A stretch of 64,000 bases of DNA from an uncultured Paracoccaceae bacterium (GTDB lineage Bacteria; Pseudomonadota; Alphaproteobacteria; Rhodobacterales; Rhodobacteraceae): positions 248,001 through 312,000 of the forward strand of contig CANNFR010000004.1 of assembly GCA_947503935.1 (NCBI GenBank), read 5' to 3'. Numbering within the stretch: position 1 is the stretch's first letter; every line of letters begins with the position of its first letter. This document shows positions 48,246-55,784 of this stretch, piece by piece. Made by a program: the position numbers and the translations under genes. Below the pieces are notes generated by a model. The model was not told the DNA's origin. It saw only the letters and a list, made by a program, of their open reading frames with translations, and did not search any database.

Positions 48246-49814
48246 TCAGCGCACCCAAACCTCAACCCGGCGGTTTCGTGACTGGCCTTCACGGGTATCG
48301 TTGCAGCCCATTGGCGCAAGCTCGCCAAAGCCCATGGCGACGATGTTGCGATCGCGGATCAACCTTGCGTTCGGATGAAAGCGCAGTTCTTGCACGACCG
48401 ACGCCGCACGTTGCTGGGACAGCCTCTGGTTAAAGGTGAAATCCCCACGGGAATCGGCGAACCCGACGAACATGATCTCTCTCCCGGCAAAGTCTGGGCG
48501 GGCCAGAAACTCTACCAACCGGTCCAGATCACGTCGGGCCTTGTTGTCGATGTCCGAGGATGCGGTTTCAAACCGGATGGTTGTCGACAGGCGTGACGCG
48601 CCCCTGAGGTCGTCTTCCATGGCGCGTGTGGCGCGGTAGATCGTGTTGCTCGATTGACCGACCAAAGATGCCTGAACCAGTCGCCCCAGCGCCTGGGGGT
48701 CGGTGGCAATTCCCAAATCGATATACCCCGATTCCGCCGTCAGCCTGTCAGCCGCAGGTGAGATCATCAGATCCAGCAGTTTTTGCATCTCGTCGCTGCG
48801 CGGTGCGTTGTCGGTGTAAAGACGGATGCGGCGGCCCATCATGTATTCTTCGGCTTTGGTCTTGAAGGTCGTCGCATCCATGACGATCCCGCAATCAAGC
48901 ACGAGGTCGATTGGCTTTGCCTCAAGCACGTTGTCGCTGATCGTGTAGCCGACGGCCCCTGGCTCCGCCATGACCTGGCGTGTCAGTGCCTTGCCACCAT
49001 CGATGATCACTGCATCAGGCGACAAAACAGGCGGGCCGTCGAAAGCCCAGTTTTCAAAGTTTGCCCGGGCCGATCCGTCAGGACGGGCCACAACCATGAC
49101 TGGCAGGTTCGGACCGCCGACCTGAGCCCAATTCTTGATCCGGCCCGAGTAAATGTCACGCAGCTGTCGGCGGGTCAGCGACTGGATCGGGTTTGACGGA
49201 TGCAAGATCATCAGCACGGAATCGACCGCCACGATGAATTCCTGCGAGACATCGCGCAGGTCACCGCGCCCTTGTCTGCGGAGGGCGGCGACCTCTTCAT
49301 CATTCGCAGCGCGCGACGACATAGCGATGTCGGCCTGCCGGGCCAGGAGGGCTTCGAGGCCCGGGCCTGAGCTTGTCGATTCCACCTCGACCAGCAGGAT
49401 TTCCCCGCCAGATCCACTATTGGAGCGGATCGGATACTGCATCAGCGTTTTCGAGATCTCGATGGGTTCACCCAGAACACCGCCAAGCATTGCCGCATAG
49501 GGTTCAAGAATAAGCGGCATGAGGTCTTCGCCGACATTGTCGGAACCGACCATGACCAGATCGGCCTCACGTCGTTCGGGTGCCGGACAGGCGACACCTT
49601 CACATTGGACCATCTCGCGCGGGATCGTCATGGTGTCTCCGCTTGCGGCAACGCGGACGTAGAAGAAGTCGTCATCGACAGAAATCAGGTCGACAAGAAC
49701 GTTAAGCCCTTCCTCTTTCGAGATCAGCCTGACTTCCTGGGCGGCCGAGGGCGTGATCAGGATGGCACAAGCCAAAGCGGCGAGGCCAACGCGGCGGATT
49801 GCAGATAAAAACAT
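48246..49814 (-). CDS. PstS-like substrate-binding domain fused to OmpA-like domain
   Basis: 522 residues. Signal peptide RVGLAALACAILITPSAAQ. Residues about 85-370 form a PBP-like (PstS-type) domain: LVMVGSDNVGEDLMPLILEPYAAMLGG, GLEALLARQADIAMSSRAANDEE, LTRRQLRDIYSGRIKNWAQVGG and MAEPGAVGYTISDN. Residues about 400-522 form an OmpA C-terminal peptidoglycan-binding domain: TTIRFETASSDIDNKARRDLDRLVEFLA, FVGFADSRGDFTFNQRLSQQRAASVVQEL and a terminal NRRVEVWVR. It should be a periplasmic sensor or receptor tethered to the cell wall. No transporter genes adjoin it. Convergent with choV. Confidence 0.85.
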   Translation of the reverse strand: MFLSAIRRVGLAALACAILITPSAAQEVRLISKEEGLNVLVDLISVDDDFFYVRVAASGDTMTIPREMVQCEGVACPAPERREADLVMVGSDNVGEDLMPLILEPYAAMLGGVLGEPIEISKTLMQYPIRSNSGSGGEILLVEVESTSSGPGLEALLARQADIAMSSRAANDEEVAALRRQGRGDLRDVSQEFIVAVDSVLMILHPSNPIQSLTRRQLRDIYSGRIKNWAQVGGPNLPVMVVARPDGSARANFENWAFDGPPVLSPDAVIIDGGKALTRQVMAEPGAVGYTISDNVLEAKPIDLVLDCGIVMDATTFKTKAEEYMMGRRIRLYTDNAPRSDEMQKLLDLMISPAADRLTAESGYIDLGIATDPQALGRLVQASLVGQSSNTIYRATRAMEDDLRGASRLSTTIRFETASSDIDNKARRDLDRLVEFLARPDFAGREIMFVGFADSRGDFTFNQRLSQQRAASVVQELRFHPNARLIRDRNIVAMGFGELAPMGCNDTREGQSRNRRVEVWVR

Positions 49815-49929
49815 GGCGATCCTCGTACGAATGTTGGCATTTACGTCACGTCAAGCAGTAGTTCCACCAAACGATCAAAGTTGGCAGAATTTTGTTTCTT
49901 GCTGCTTTCAGAGGCATTTTGCCGCCTTT

Positions 49930-49958
49930 GGTTGTCTTGGATTCTGCCCAAGACAACC
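49930..49958. repeat. Perfect 11-bp inverted repeat
   Basis: GGTTGTCTTGG (49930-49940) and CCAAGACAACC (49948-49958) with a 7-base loop, between the EamA gene (80 bases downstream of its stop) and the PstS/OmpA gene (115 bases upstream of its start). No U-tract on either strand, so a terminator or an operator are both possible. Confidence 0.55.
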
Positions 49959-50038
49959 CTGAAGGCTGCTGCGACCTATCAACCGCGGTTTGATACCTAA
50001 AGGCAGATCGTCAAGCGGAAGTGAGTCGCCAGGGATCG

Positions 50039-50950
50039 TCAGACCTTGGTTTCCGGCGCCGTCGGCGTAATCTGCCGGCGTTTTGCCACGGCTTCGCGCC
50101 AGCTGATAAAACTGACCGCTGCGATGATGATCGCGCCACCAAGCATGACCCATTCGTCCGGCGGCTCTCCGAAAACCACCGTACCCAGGAGCACAGCCCA
50201 GACAAGCTGTAGAAACGCAACGGGCTGGGTCACGGTCACCGGCGCGGCTGCAAATGCTAAGGTCATCGTGTAATGTCCAGCCGTCGCAAAGGCCGCGACG
50301 AGGAGCAGCCAGCCGAGTTGGTCAATCGTTGGCGTGACCCAGACGACGGCAGCGAACGGCGCCAATCCGATGGTCACGGTGATCGACAACATCCCCACAA
50401 TCACCGCAGCGCTGACGGTATCCGACATCCGCTTGGCGATCAGGTAGGAGGCGGCGAAGAAAAGCGCGGTGAACAGCATGGCGATATGGCCCGGTGACAA
50501 TTCGCGAAAGCCCGGTCTGAGGATGATCACGGCGCCCAGCAATGCGGCCGCGACCGCTGTGATCCGCCGCAGGGCCAAACGCTCGCCCAGAAAGAACGCG
50601 GCCCCCAATGTCACATAGACCGGGGCAAGGTAGTTCATCGCCGTGACCTCGGCGATGGTGATCTGTGTCATCGCATAGAACCAGCAGATGACGCCGCCGG
50701 TATGCACCACTCCGCGCAGCCCGAAGAGGGACAGCCCCCGCCGCGTCAGGCCGGCCTGCAGCATGGGGCGGATCATGGGCACCAGAAAGACCAGCCCAAG
50801 CGCGTAGCGCAGGAAGGCCGCCTGTGCCGCGGGAATTTCCGAGCCTACGTGTTTGACGATCGCGGTAACTGCGACGAAGCATCCCCCCGTCACCAGCATC
50901 CAGAGGATGCCTTTGAGCGGGCGTTGGGACGTGGTGGTCGCATCGGTCAT
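50039..50950 (-). CDS. EamA/DMT-superfamily transporter
   Basis: About 303 residues with ten hydrophobic segments in two EamA repeats (KGILWMLVTGGCFVAVTAIVKHVG; EVTAMNYLAPVYVTLGAAFFLGERLALRR; second repeat ending AFLQLVWAVLLGTVVFGEPPDEWVMLGGAIIIAAVSFISWRE). Usually a metabolite exporter. Start at MTDATTTSQRP. It lies 84 bases after the GlcG/HbpS gene on the same strand and may be the last gene of the TRAP/aminotransferase unit. Substrate unknown. Confidence 0.88.
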   Translation of the reverse strand: MTDATTTSQRPLKGILWMLVTGGCFVAVTAIVKHVGSEIPAAQAAFLRYALGLVFLVPMIRPMLQAGLTRRGLSLFGLRGVVHTGGVICWFYAMTQITIAEVTAMNYLAPVYVTLGAAFFLGERLALRRITAVAAALLGAVIILRPGFRELSPGHIAMLFTALFFAASYLIAKRMSDTVSAAVIVGMLSITVTIGLAPFAAVVWVTPTIDQLGWLLLVAAFATAGHYTMTLAFAAAPVTVTQPVAFLQLVWAVLLGTVVFGEPPDEWVMLGGAIIIAAVSFISWREAVAKRRQITPTAPETKV

Positions 50951-51034
50951 GGCGGCCAGATTGCGCCCGCAAGCGACGGTCGGCAAGGGCGGCTGTTCCC
51001 GGCCCCGACCGAAGCTGGGTGCGATGACGGCCGC

Positions 51035-51454
51035 TCAGCCTGTTCCGGCGGCAAGACCTTGTGCTTCGATCGCTGCGACCGCGCAGGCCTCGTCATTGTC
51101 GGAGGTGTCGCCGGTGATGCCCAACGCGCCGATCAGGGCCCCGTCGCGGCGGATCAGCACGCCGCCTGGCACAGGCACAAGGCTGCCGCCCTGCAGGGCG
51201 TTCATGGCGTCGATGAAATAGGGTTGCTCCTGCGCGCGGTTGAAAAGCGCGCGTGAGCCAAGGCCCATTGCAACCGCGCCCTTTGCTTTGCCTTGCGCGA
51301 TTTCTGCACGCAGGTTGCTTGTCCCGTCCTGGCGCTGCAAGGCGACCAGGTGGCCGCCTGCATCGATCACGGCCACGGTCAGCGGCTTCATTCCATGGTC
51401 GCGACCGTGGGCCAAAGCAACGTTGATGAGGGCGTTGGCAAGCTCAAGGTTCAT
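51035..51454 (-). CDS. GlcG/HbpS family protein
   Basis: 139 residues: LTVAVIDAGGHLVALQRQDGTSNLRAEIAQGKAKGAVAMGLGSRAL, a central GGVLIRRDGALIGALGITGDTSDNDEACAVAAI. This is the whole single-domain GlcG/HbpS fold. GlcG is found in glycolate-oxidase operons, and HbpS binds heme/iron. Good GAGGAG ribosome site. Downstream of a TRAP transporter and near a GlcD/GlcF-like dehydrogenase, which supports a role linked to hydroxyacid oxidation, though its biochemical task is not known. Confidence 0.9.
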   Translation of the reverse strand: MNLELANALINVALAHGRDHGMKPLTVAVIDAGGHLVALQRQDGTSNLRAEIAQGKAKGAVAMGLGSRALFNRAQEQPYFIDAMNALQGGSLVPVPGGVLIRRDGALIGALGITGDTSDNDEACAVAAIEAQGLAAGTG

Positions 51455-51514
51455 GGTGGCTCCTCTGAGGTAAGGTGCCCCGCCCGCCCGGAAGGGCGAG
51501 CGAGGCGGGGAGAG

Positions 51515-52795
51515 TCAGCGATAGAAATATTCCACAAGGAAAAGCGGGATCGAGGGGATATAGGTGCACATCAAGAGCACGGTCAGCAGAACCGCGATGA
51601 AGTAGATATTCACCTTGGTGACATCCCAGATATTGGCGCGCGCCACGGCGCAGGCGGTGATCAGCACACTGGCCACCGGCGGGGTCTGCTGACCGATGGC
51701 CAGGTTCAGCGTCACGACCAGACCAAAGTGGATCGGGTCGATGCCCGCGGCACTGATCAGCGGGATGACAATCGGCACCACCAGAATGATGGCCGCCGCC
51801 GAGTGCAGGAAGAACCCGATGATCAGGAAGAAGAAGTTCAGGATCAAGAGGATCAGCCATTTGTTCTCGGTGATCTGCAGAATGCCTTCGGCCAGTTCCT
51901 GCGGATATTGCGCCCGGGTCAGAAAACCGCCCATGACGACCGACGCGGCCACCAGCAACATCACCACGGCAGTCTGCATCCCGCCGTCCAGCATCGAGCG
52001 CTGGAGGTGCTTCAGATTGACCTGCCTGTACCAAAGGCTAATCACGATCGCGGCGAGGACCGCCAGACCGGCCGCTTCGGTCGCCGTGACGTAGCCGCCG
52101 AAGATGCCGCCCAGAATGATGACGGGCAGGGCGAAGGTGGGCAGGGCCTCGACGAACGCCTCCCACAGGCGGCGGCCCGAGAAGGCCTCTTCTCGCGGCA
52201 GATCGTAGCGACGGGCAAAGTAAAAGGCCACGCCCATCAGCCCCGCCGCGCCCAGCAAGCCCGGAACGACGCCTGCGACGAACAATTGCTCGACCGACAC
52301 GTTGGCCGAGGTCGCATAGAGGATCATCGGAATGGACGGCGGAATGATGATCGCCAGCGAGGCCGATGAGGATGTCACGGCCGCCGAGAACGCGCCGGAA
52401 TAGCCGCGCTTTTTCATCTGCGGGATCATGACGGACCCCATCGCCGCCACATCCGCCACCGCCGATCCCGAGATCTCGGCAAAGAACAGCGACACGCCGA
52501 TATTCACATGGGCCAGCCCACCGCGAATGAAACCGATCAGGGCCGTCACGAAATTGATGAGGCGGTCGGTGATACCGCCTGCATTCATGATGGCGCCGGC
52601 CAAAACGAACATCGGGATCGCGATCAGTGAAAATTTGGTCGAGCCGCTATACATATCCAGCGCGACGTTCACCAGCGACCCGGTCCCCTCAAGGGCCAAG
52701 AGGCCCAGGATGGCCGATACCGCAAGCGCCACGGCAATCGGCACGTTCAGACAGATCATCGCAACCATGGCGATGAAGATACCCAGCATCAGCAT
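51515..52795 (-). CDS. TRAP transporter large permease (DctM family)
   Basis: 426 residues, about twelve membrane segments. Motifs: LNVPIAVALAVSAILGLL, FSLIAIPMFVLAGAIMNAGGITDRLINF, SSSASLAIIIPPSIPMILYATSANVSVEQLFVAGVVPG, HFGLVVTLNLAIGQQTPPVASVL. Starts at the ATG overlapping the dctQ stop by one base (TGATG). Part of the second TRAP system. Confidence 0.94.
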   Translation of the reverse strand: MLMLGIFIAMVAMICLNVPIAVALAVSAILGLLALEGTGSLVNVALDMYSGSTKFSLIAIPMFVLAGAIMNAGGITDRLINFVTALIGFIRGGLAHVNIGVSLFFAEISGSAVADVAAMGSVMIPQMKKRGYSGAFSAAVTSSSASLAIIIPPSIPMILYATSANVSVEQLFVAGVVPGLLGAAGLMGVAFYFARRYDLPREEAFSGRRLWEAFVEALPTFALPVIILGGIFGGYVTATEAAGLAVLAAIVISLWYRQVNLKHLQRSMLDGGMQTAVVMLLVAASVVMGGFLTRAQYPQELAEGILQITENKWLILLILNFFFLIIGFFLHSAAAIILVVPIVIPLISAAGIDPIHFGLVVTLNLAIGQQTPPVASVLITACAVARANIWDVTKVNIYFIAVLLTVLLMCTYIPSIPLFLVEYFYR

Positions 52796-53337
52796 CACGA
52801 ATTCCCCGCTTTCTTCATCTCGGCTTCGACCTCTTCTTCGATCTCGGCATGTTCCAGCGACACACCGGCCGCGGTTTTGCGCCAATAGTCAGGCAGGCTC
52901 AGCGCCTGGCAGATCAGGAAAAGGACCGCGCCGAAAGGAATGACCGATTGCGTGAAGCTGACCGGCACCCAGGTCAGCGACACAAGCGACATACCCCCCA
53001 AAATGGACATGACGACAAAGCCCGCCCAGGCCAGCAATATGAAGAAGGCCGCTGTGGTCGCCTCGGCAAAGGCCACGGCAACCATACGTGCGGGCATCGG
53101 TATGGCCAGCAACACCGTATCGAACCCAATGTGGCGGCGCCGCAAGGCGGCCAGAGCCGACCCGTAATAGGTTATCCAGGCCAAGAGAATGGCCGCCACT
53201 TCGTCATACCAGGCCAGGCTGGACCCAAGCAGGCGATAGATCACAGCCACGATCACGATCGTTGTCAGGATCAACATGAGGAAGATGACGAAGTATTCGA
53301 GGACACCCTCGAAGGCTTTCCGCAGTGAATCTAGCAT
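52795..53337 (-). CDS. TRAP transporter small permease (DctQ family)
   Basis: 180 residues, four membrane segments (YFVIFLMLILTTIVIVAVIYRLLG; WYDEVAAILLAWITYYGSALAALRRRHIGFD; AFFILLAWAGFVVMSI; FGAVLFLICQALSLPDYW) and an acidic C-terminal tail. Start at MLDSLRKAFEGV. Translationally coupled to dctM. Confidence 0.9.
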   Translation of the reverse strand: MLDSLRKAFEGVLEYFVIFLMLILTTIVIVAVIYRLLGSSLAWYDEVAAILLAWITYYGSALAALRRRHIGFDTVLLAIPMPARMVAVAFAEATTAAFFILLAWAGFVVMSILGGMSLVSLTWVPVSFTQSVIPFGAVLFLICQALSLPDYWRKTAAGVSLEHAEIEEEVEAEMKKAGNS

Positions 53338-53409
53338 GCAGGGCTCCAGCCGGGCCTTGGGCCCGATGACATGAGAAGAAGCTGTCGTCGTTCGTGTCGC
53401 GATGCGGGC

Positions 53410-53431
53410 CGGGGGGCCATGTGATGCCCCC
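53410..53431 (-). repeat. Intercistronic hairpin between dctP and dctQ (second TRAP)
   Basis: GGGGGGC (53410-53416) and GCCCCCC (53425-53431) form a 7-bp GC stem with an 8-base loop, starting 12 bases beyond the dctP stop; no U-tract. Confidence 0.6.
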
Positions 53432-53443
53432 CCGCCGCCTGGA

Positions 53444-54424
53444 TCAGGACCCGGAGGCAAGCTCCTGAATGCGCTCGATCAGATCCGCGCCGCCGTCGAC
53501 GGAGCTGGCAAATTCTTCGTAAATCGGGGCCGACGCTTCAATGAAAGCCGCGTTGTCGGCTTCGTTGACCTGCACGCCGGCGTCACGGATTTCCTGCAAA
53601 AGCTCCTCCTCCAGTTTCGCGGCGTGTTCGTAGACAAAATCCTGGGTCTCGGCGCCGCAGGTTTCCAGATCGGCGCGCACGTCCTCGGGCAAGCGCTGCC
53701 AGCGGCTTTCGGCGACCAGAACGTAGCCCGGCGTGTAGACATGGCCGGTGATCGACAGGTACTCCTGCACCTCCTGAAACTTGGCCGATGCGATCTGGGC
53801 ATAGGGGTTTTCCTGCCCGTCGATCACCTTGGTCTGAAGCGCGGTGAAAACTTCGGAGAAGGCCATGGGCGTGGGGTTCGCGCCATAAAGCTGGAACATT
53901 TTCACCCGCCACTCACCGTTTGGCGTGCGCAGCTTGATGCCTTGCAGATCCGCGGGCACGGTGATCGGGCGGATGTTGTTCGTGATATGGCGGAAGCCGT
54001 TTTCGAAATAGCCGATGATTCGATAGCCTTCCTCCTGCGCGGCCTCTTGGAAGACATCGCCCAGCTCGGCCTGAATCCGGCGCATGTGATCGCGATCTTG
54101 CACAATGTAGGGCATCTCGAAGACACCGAACTCAGGCGCGACCGACGACATCACCGAAGACGGCAGCGAGAAATCGACCTGGCCGAGTTTCAGCTTCTGC
54201 AAAAGCTCTCGGTCATTGCCCAACTGGCTTGCGCCGAAGGCCTGCACCTCGGCGCGGTCACCCAGCCGGCCATTGGCGCATTCGGCAAAGGCGTTCGCCG
54301 ACGCTTCAAAAAGCGATCCGGGGTTGCCCACATGGCCAAAGCGCAATGTCATATCGGCCGCCATGGCGGAGATCGGTAGGGTGACCGCGGCCACACTGGC
54401 AAGAAATACCGTCTTGAGTTTCAT
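53444..54424 (-). CDS. TRAP transporter substrate-binding protein (DctP family)
   Basis: 326-residue periplasmic receptor. Signal peptide KTVFLASVAAVTLPISAMAAD. Mature motifs: MTLRFGHVGNPGSLFEASANAFAE, GASQLGNDRELLQKLKLGQVDFSLPSS, LQGIKLRTPNGEWRVKMFQLYGANPTPMAFSEVFTALQTKVIDGQENPY, with the conserved arginine for a carboxylate ligand in LRTP. GGGAGGAA ribosome site. Lies 32 bases after the aminotransferase gene on the same strand, so the transported carboxylate is probably connected to aminotransferase and dehydrogenase substrates. Confidence 0.93.
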   Translation of the reverse strand: MKLKTVFLASVAAVTLPISAMAADMTLRFGHVGNPGSLFEASANAFAECANGRLGDRAEVQAFGASQLGNDRELLQKLKLGQVDFSLPSSVMSSVAPEFGVFEMPYIVQDRDHMRRIQAELGDVFQEAAQEEGYRIIGYFENGFRHITNNIRPITVPADLQGIKLRTPNGEWRVKMFQLYGANPTPMAFSEVFTALQTKVIDGQENPYAQIASAKFQEVQEYLSITGHVYTPGYVLVAESRWQRLPEDVRADLETCGAETQDFVYEHAAKLEEELLQEIRDAGVQVNEADNAAFIEASAPIYEEFASSVDGGADLIERIQELASGS

Positions 54425-54456
54425 TGTCGTTCCTCCCTTGATGCCCGTTTCGGGCG

Positions 54457-55644
54457 TTATTCTGCGGCAACCCGCTCTTTCGTTGTGTCCTTGAGATGCT
54501 CCATGGCCGCTTGCGCGCCCCCAGATTGGTGCGGAACGCCGGCCTTGGCCAATCCCATCTCCACGCCGGACAGGGTTGCCATCAGCATCAGATCGTTGAA
54601 ATCGCCCAGATGGCCGATGCGAAACACCTTGTCGGCGACCTTCGACAGGCCGTTGCCCAGCGAGATGTCGTAATGTTTCAAGGTCGTCGCGCGGAACCCA
54701 TCGGCCGAGTGGCCTTGCGGCATCATGACGGCCGTCAGCACGCCCGATTCCTCGCCCTGGCGGGCGCAAAGCACTTCAAGCCCCCATGCGCGGACGGCGG
54801 CACGGGTCGCCGCGCCATGGCGGGCATGGCGGGCGAACACGTTGTCGAGCCCTTCTTCATGCAGCATGTCGATGGCCTCGTTCAGGCCGTAGAGCAGATT
54901 GGTGCCCGGCGTGTAGGGGAAATATCCCGTCTCGTTGGGGCCGGCCATGTCGTGCCAATCCCAATAGCTGCGGGGCATCGTTGTGGTCTTGGCATGCTCC
55001 ATCGCGCGCGCGCTGACGGCGTTGAAGCTGAGCCCGGGGGGCAGCATCAGGCCCTTTTGCGAGCCGGACACGCAGACATCCACGCCCCATTCGTCAAACC
55101 GGAAATCAATCGAGGCAAGGCCCGAGATCGAATCGACCATCAACAGGGCAGGGTGGCCCGCCGCATCGATGGCCTTGCGAATCTCGGCGATAGGCGAGAC
55201 GGATCCGGTGGACGTTTCATTATGAACGACGCAGACGGCCTTGATCTGGTGGCCCTTATCCTCGCGCAGGCGCGCTTCGATCCGGTCAGGTTCGGCCCCG
55301 CCACGCCAATCGCCTTCAAGAAGCTCCGGATCGATCCCGATCTTCCGCGCCATCTTGCTCCAGAGCGTCGCGAAATGGCCTGTCTCGAACATCAGCACCT
55401 TGTCGCCCGGCGACATTGTGTTGACCAGGGCCGCCTCCCAGGCGCCGGTGCCTGACGAGGGGAAGATGAAGACATGCTGCTTGGTCTTGAAGATGGTCTT
55501 CATTCCGTCCAGGGCCTTCTGGCCCACAGCGGCGAAATCCGGCCCCCGATGGTCGATCGTCTGCTGGCCGATGGCGCTGAGAATCCGGTCGGGAACCGCA
55601 CTTGGGCCCGGAATTTGCAAGAAATGTCTGCCGGCTTGGCGCAT
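54457..55644 (-). CDS. Class V aminotransferase, serine/alanine-glyoxylate type
   Basis: 395 residues, PLP fold type I. HFLQIPGPSAVPDRILSAIGQQTIDHRGPDFA, FIFPSSGTGAWEAALVNTMSPGDKVL, VVHNETSTGSVSPIAEIRKAIDAAG, and the PLP-lysine region VDVCVSGSQKGLMLPPGLSFNAVS. Closest in style to serine- or alanine-glyoxylate aminotransferases; BhcA (aspartate-glyoxylate) is in the same family, but the other bhc genes are absent here. Start at the second ATG because GGGAGG precedes it. First gene of the minus-strand unit, divergent from the FAD/Fe-S dehydrogenase. Glyoxylate as acceptor is inferred. Confidence 0.88.
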   Translation of the reverse strand: MRQAGRHFLQIPGPSAVPDRILSAIGQQTIDHRGPDFAAVGQKALDGMKTIFKTKQHVFIFPSSGTGAWEAALVNTMSPGDKVLMFETGHFATLWSKMARKIGIDPELLEGDWRGGAEPDRIEARLREDKGHQIKAVCVVHNETSTGSVSPIAEIRKAIDAAGHPALLMVDSISGLASIDFRFDEWGVDVCVSGSQKGLMLPPGLSFNAVSARAMEHAKTTTMPRSYWDWHDMAGPNETGYFPYTPGTNLLYGLNEAIDMLHEEGLDNVFARHARHGAATRAAVRAWGLEVLCARQGEESGVLTAVMMPQGHSADGFRATTLKHYDISLGNGLSKVADKVFRIGHLGDFNDLMLMATLSGVEMGLAKAGVPHQSGGAQAAMEHLKDTTKERVAAE

Positions 55645-55703
55645 GAATATCGATCCTCCCATATGCGCCGTCGGGGCGGCACGATTTGCTGTTGCTATGA
55701 CGT

Positions 55704-55721
55704 AATTATGAATTCATAATT
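55704..55721. promoter_or_regulatory. Perfect 18-bp palindrome in the divergent promoter region
   Basis: AATTATGAATTCATAATT is a perfect palindrome in the 140-base gap between the aminotransferase and the dehydrogenase genes, surrounded by AT-rich sequence. A likely binding site for the FadR-type regulator encoded two genes away, controlling both directions. Confidence 0.65.
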
Positions 55722-55784
55722 CAGTCAACAAAAAACTTTGACGCTGGGAATCCGGTTGCGCCAACTGGGAGGGTTGGATGGCGA

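Noticed and set aside
54457-55644. Assignment as BhcA of the beta-hydroxyaspartate cycle
   Set aside because: The family fits, but no hydroxyaspartate aldolase, dehydratase, iminosuccinate reductase or IclR-type regulator is next to it.
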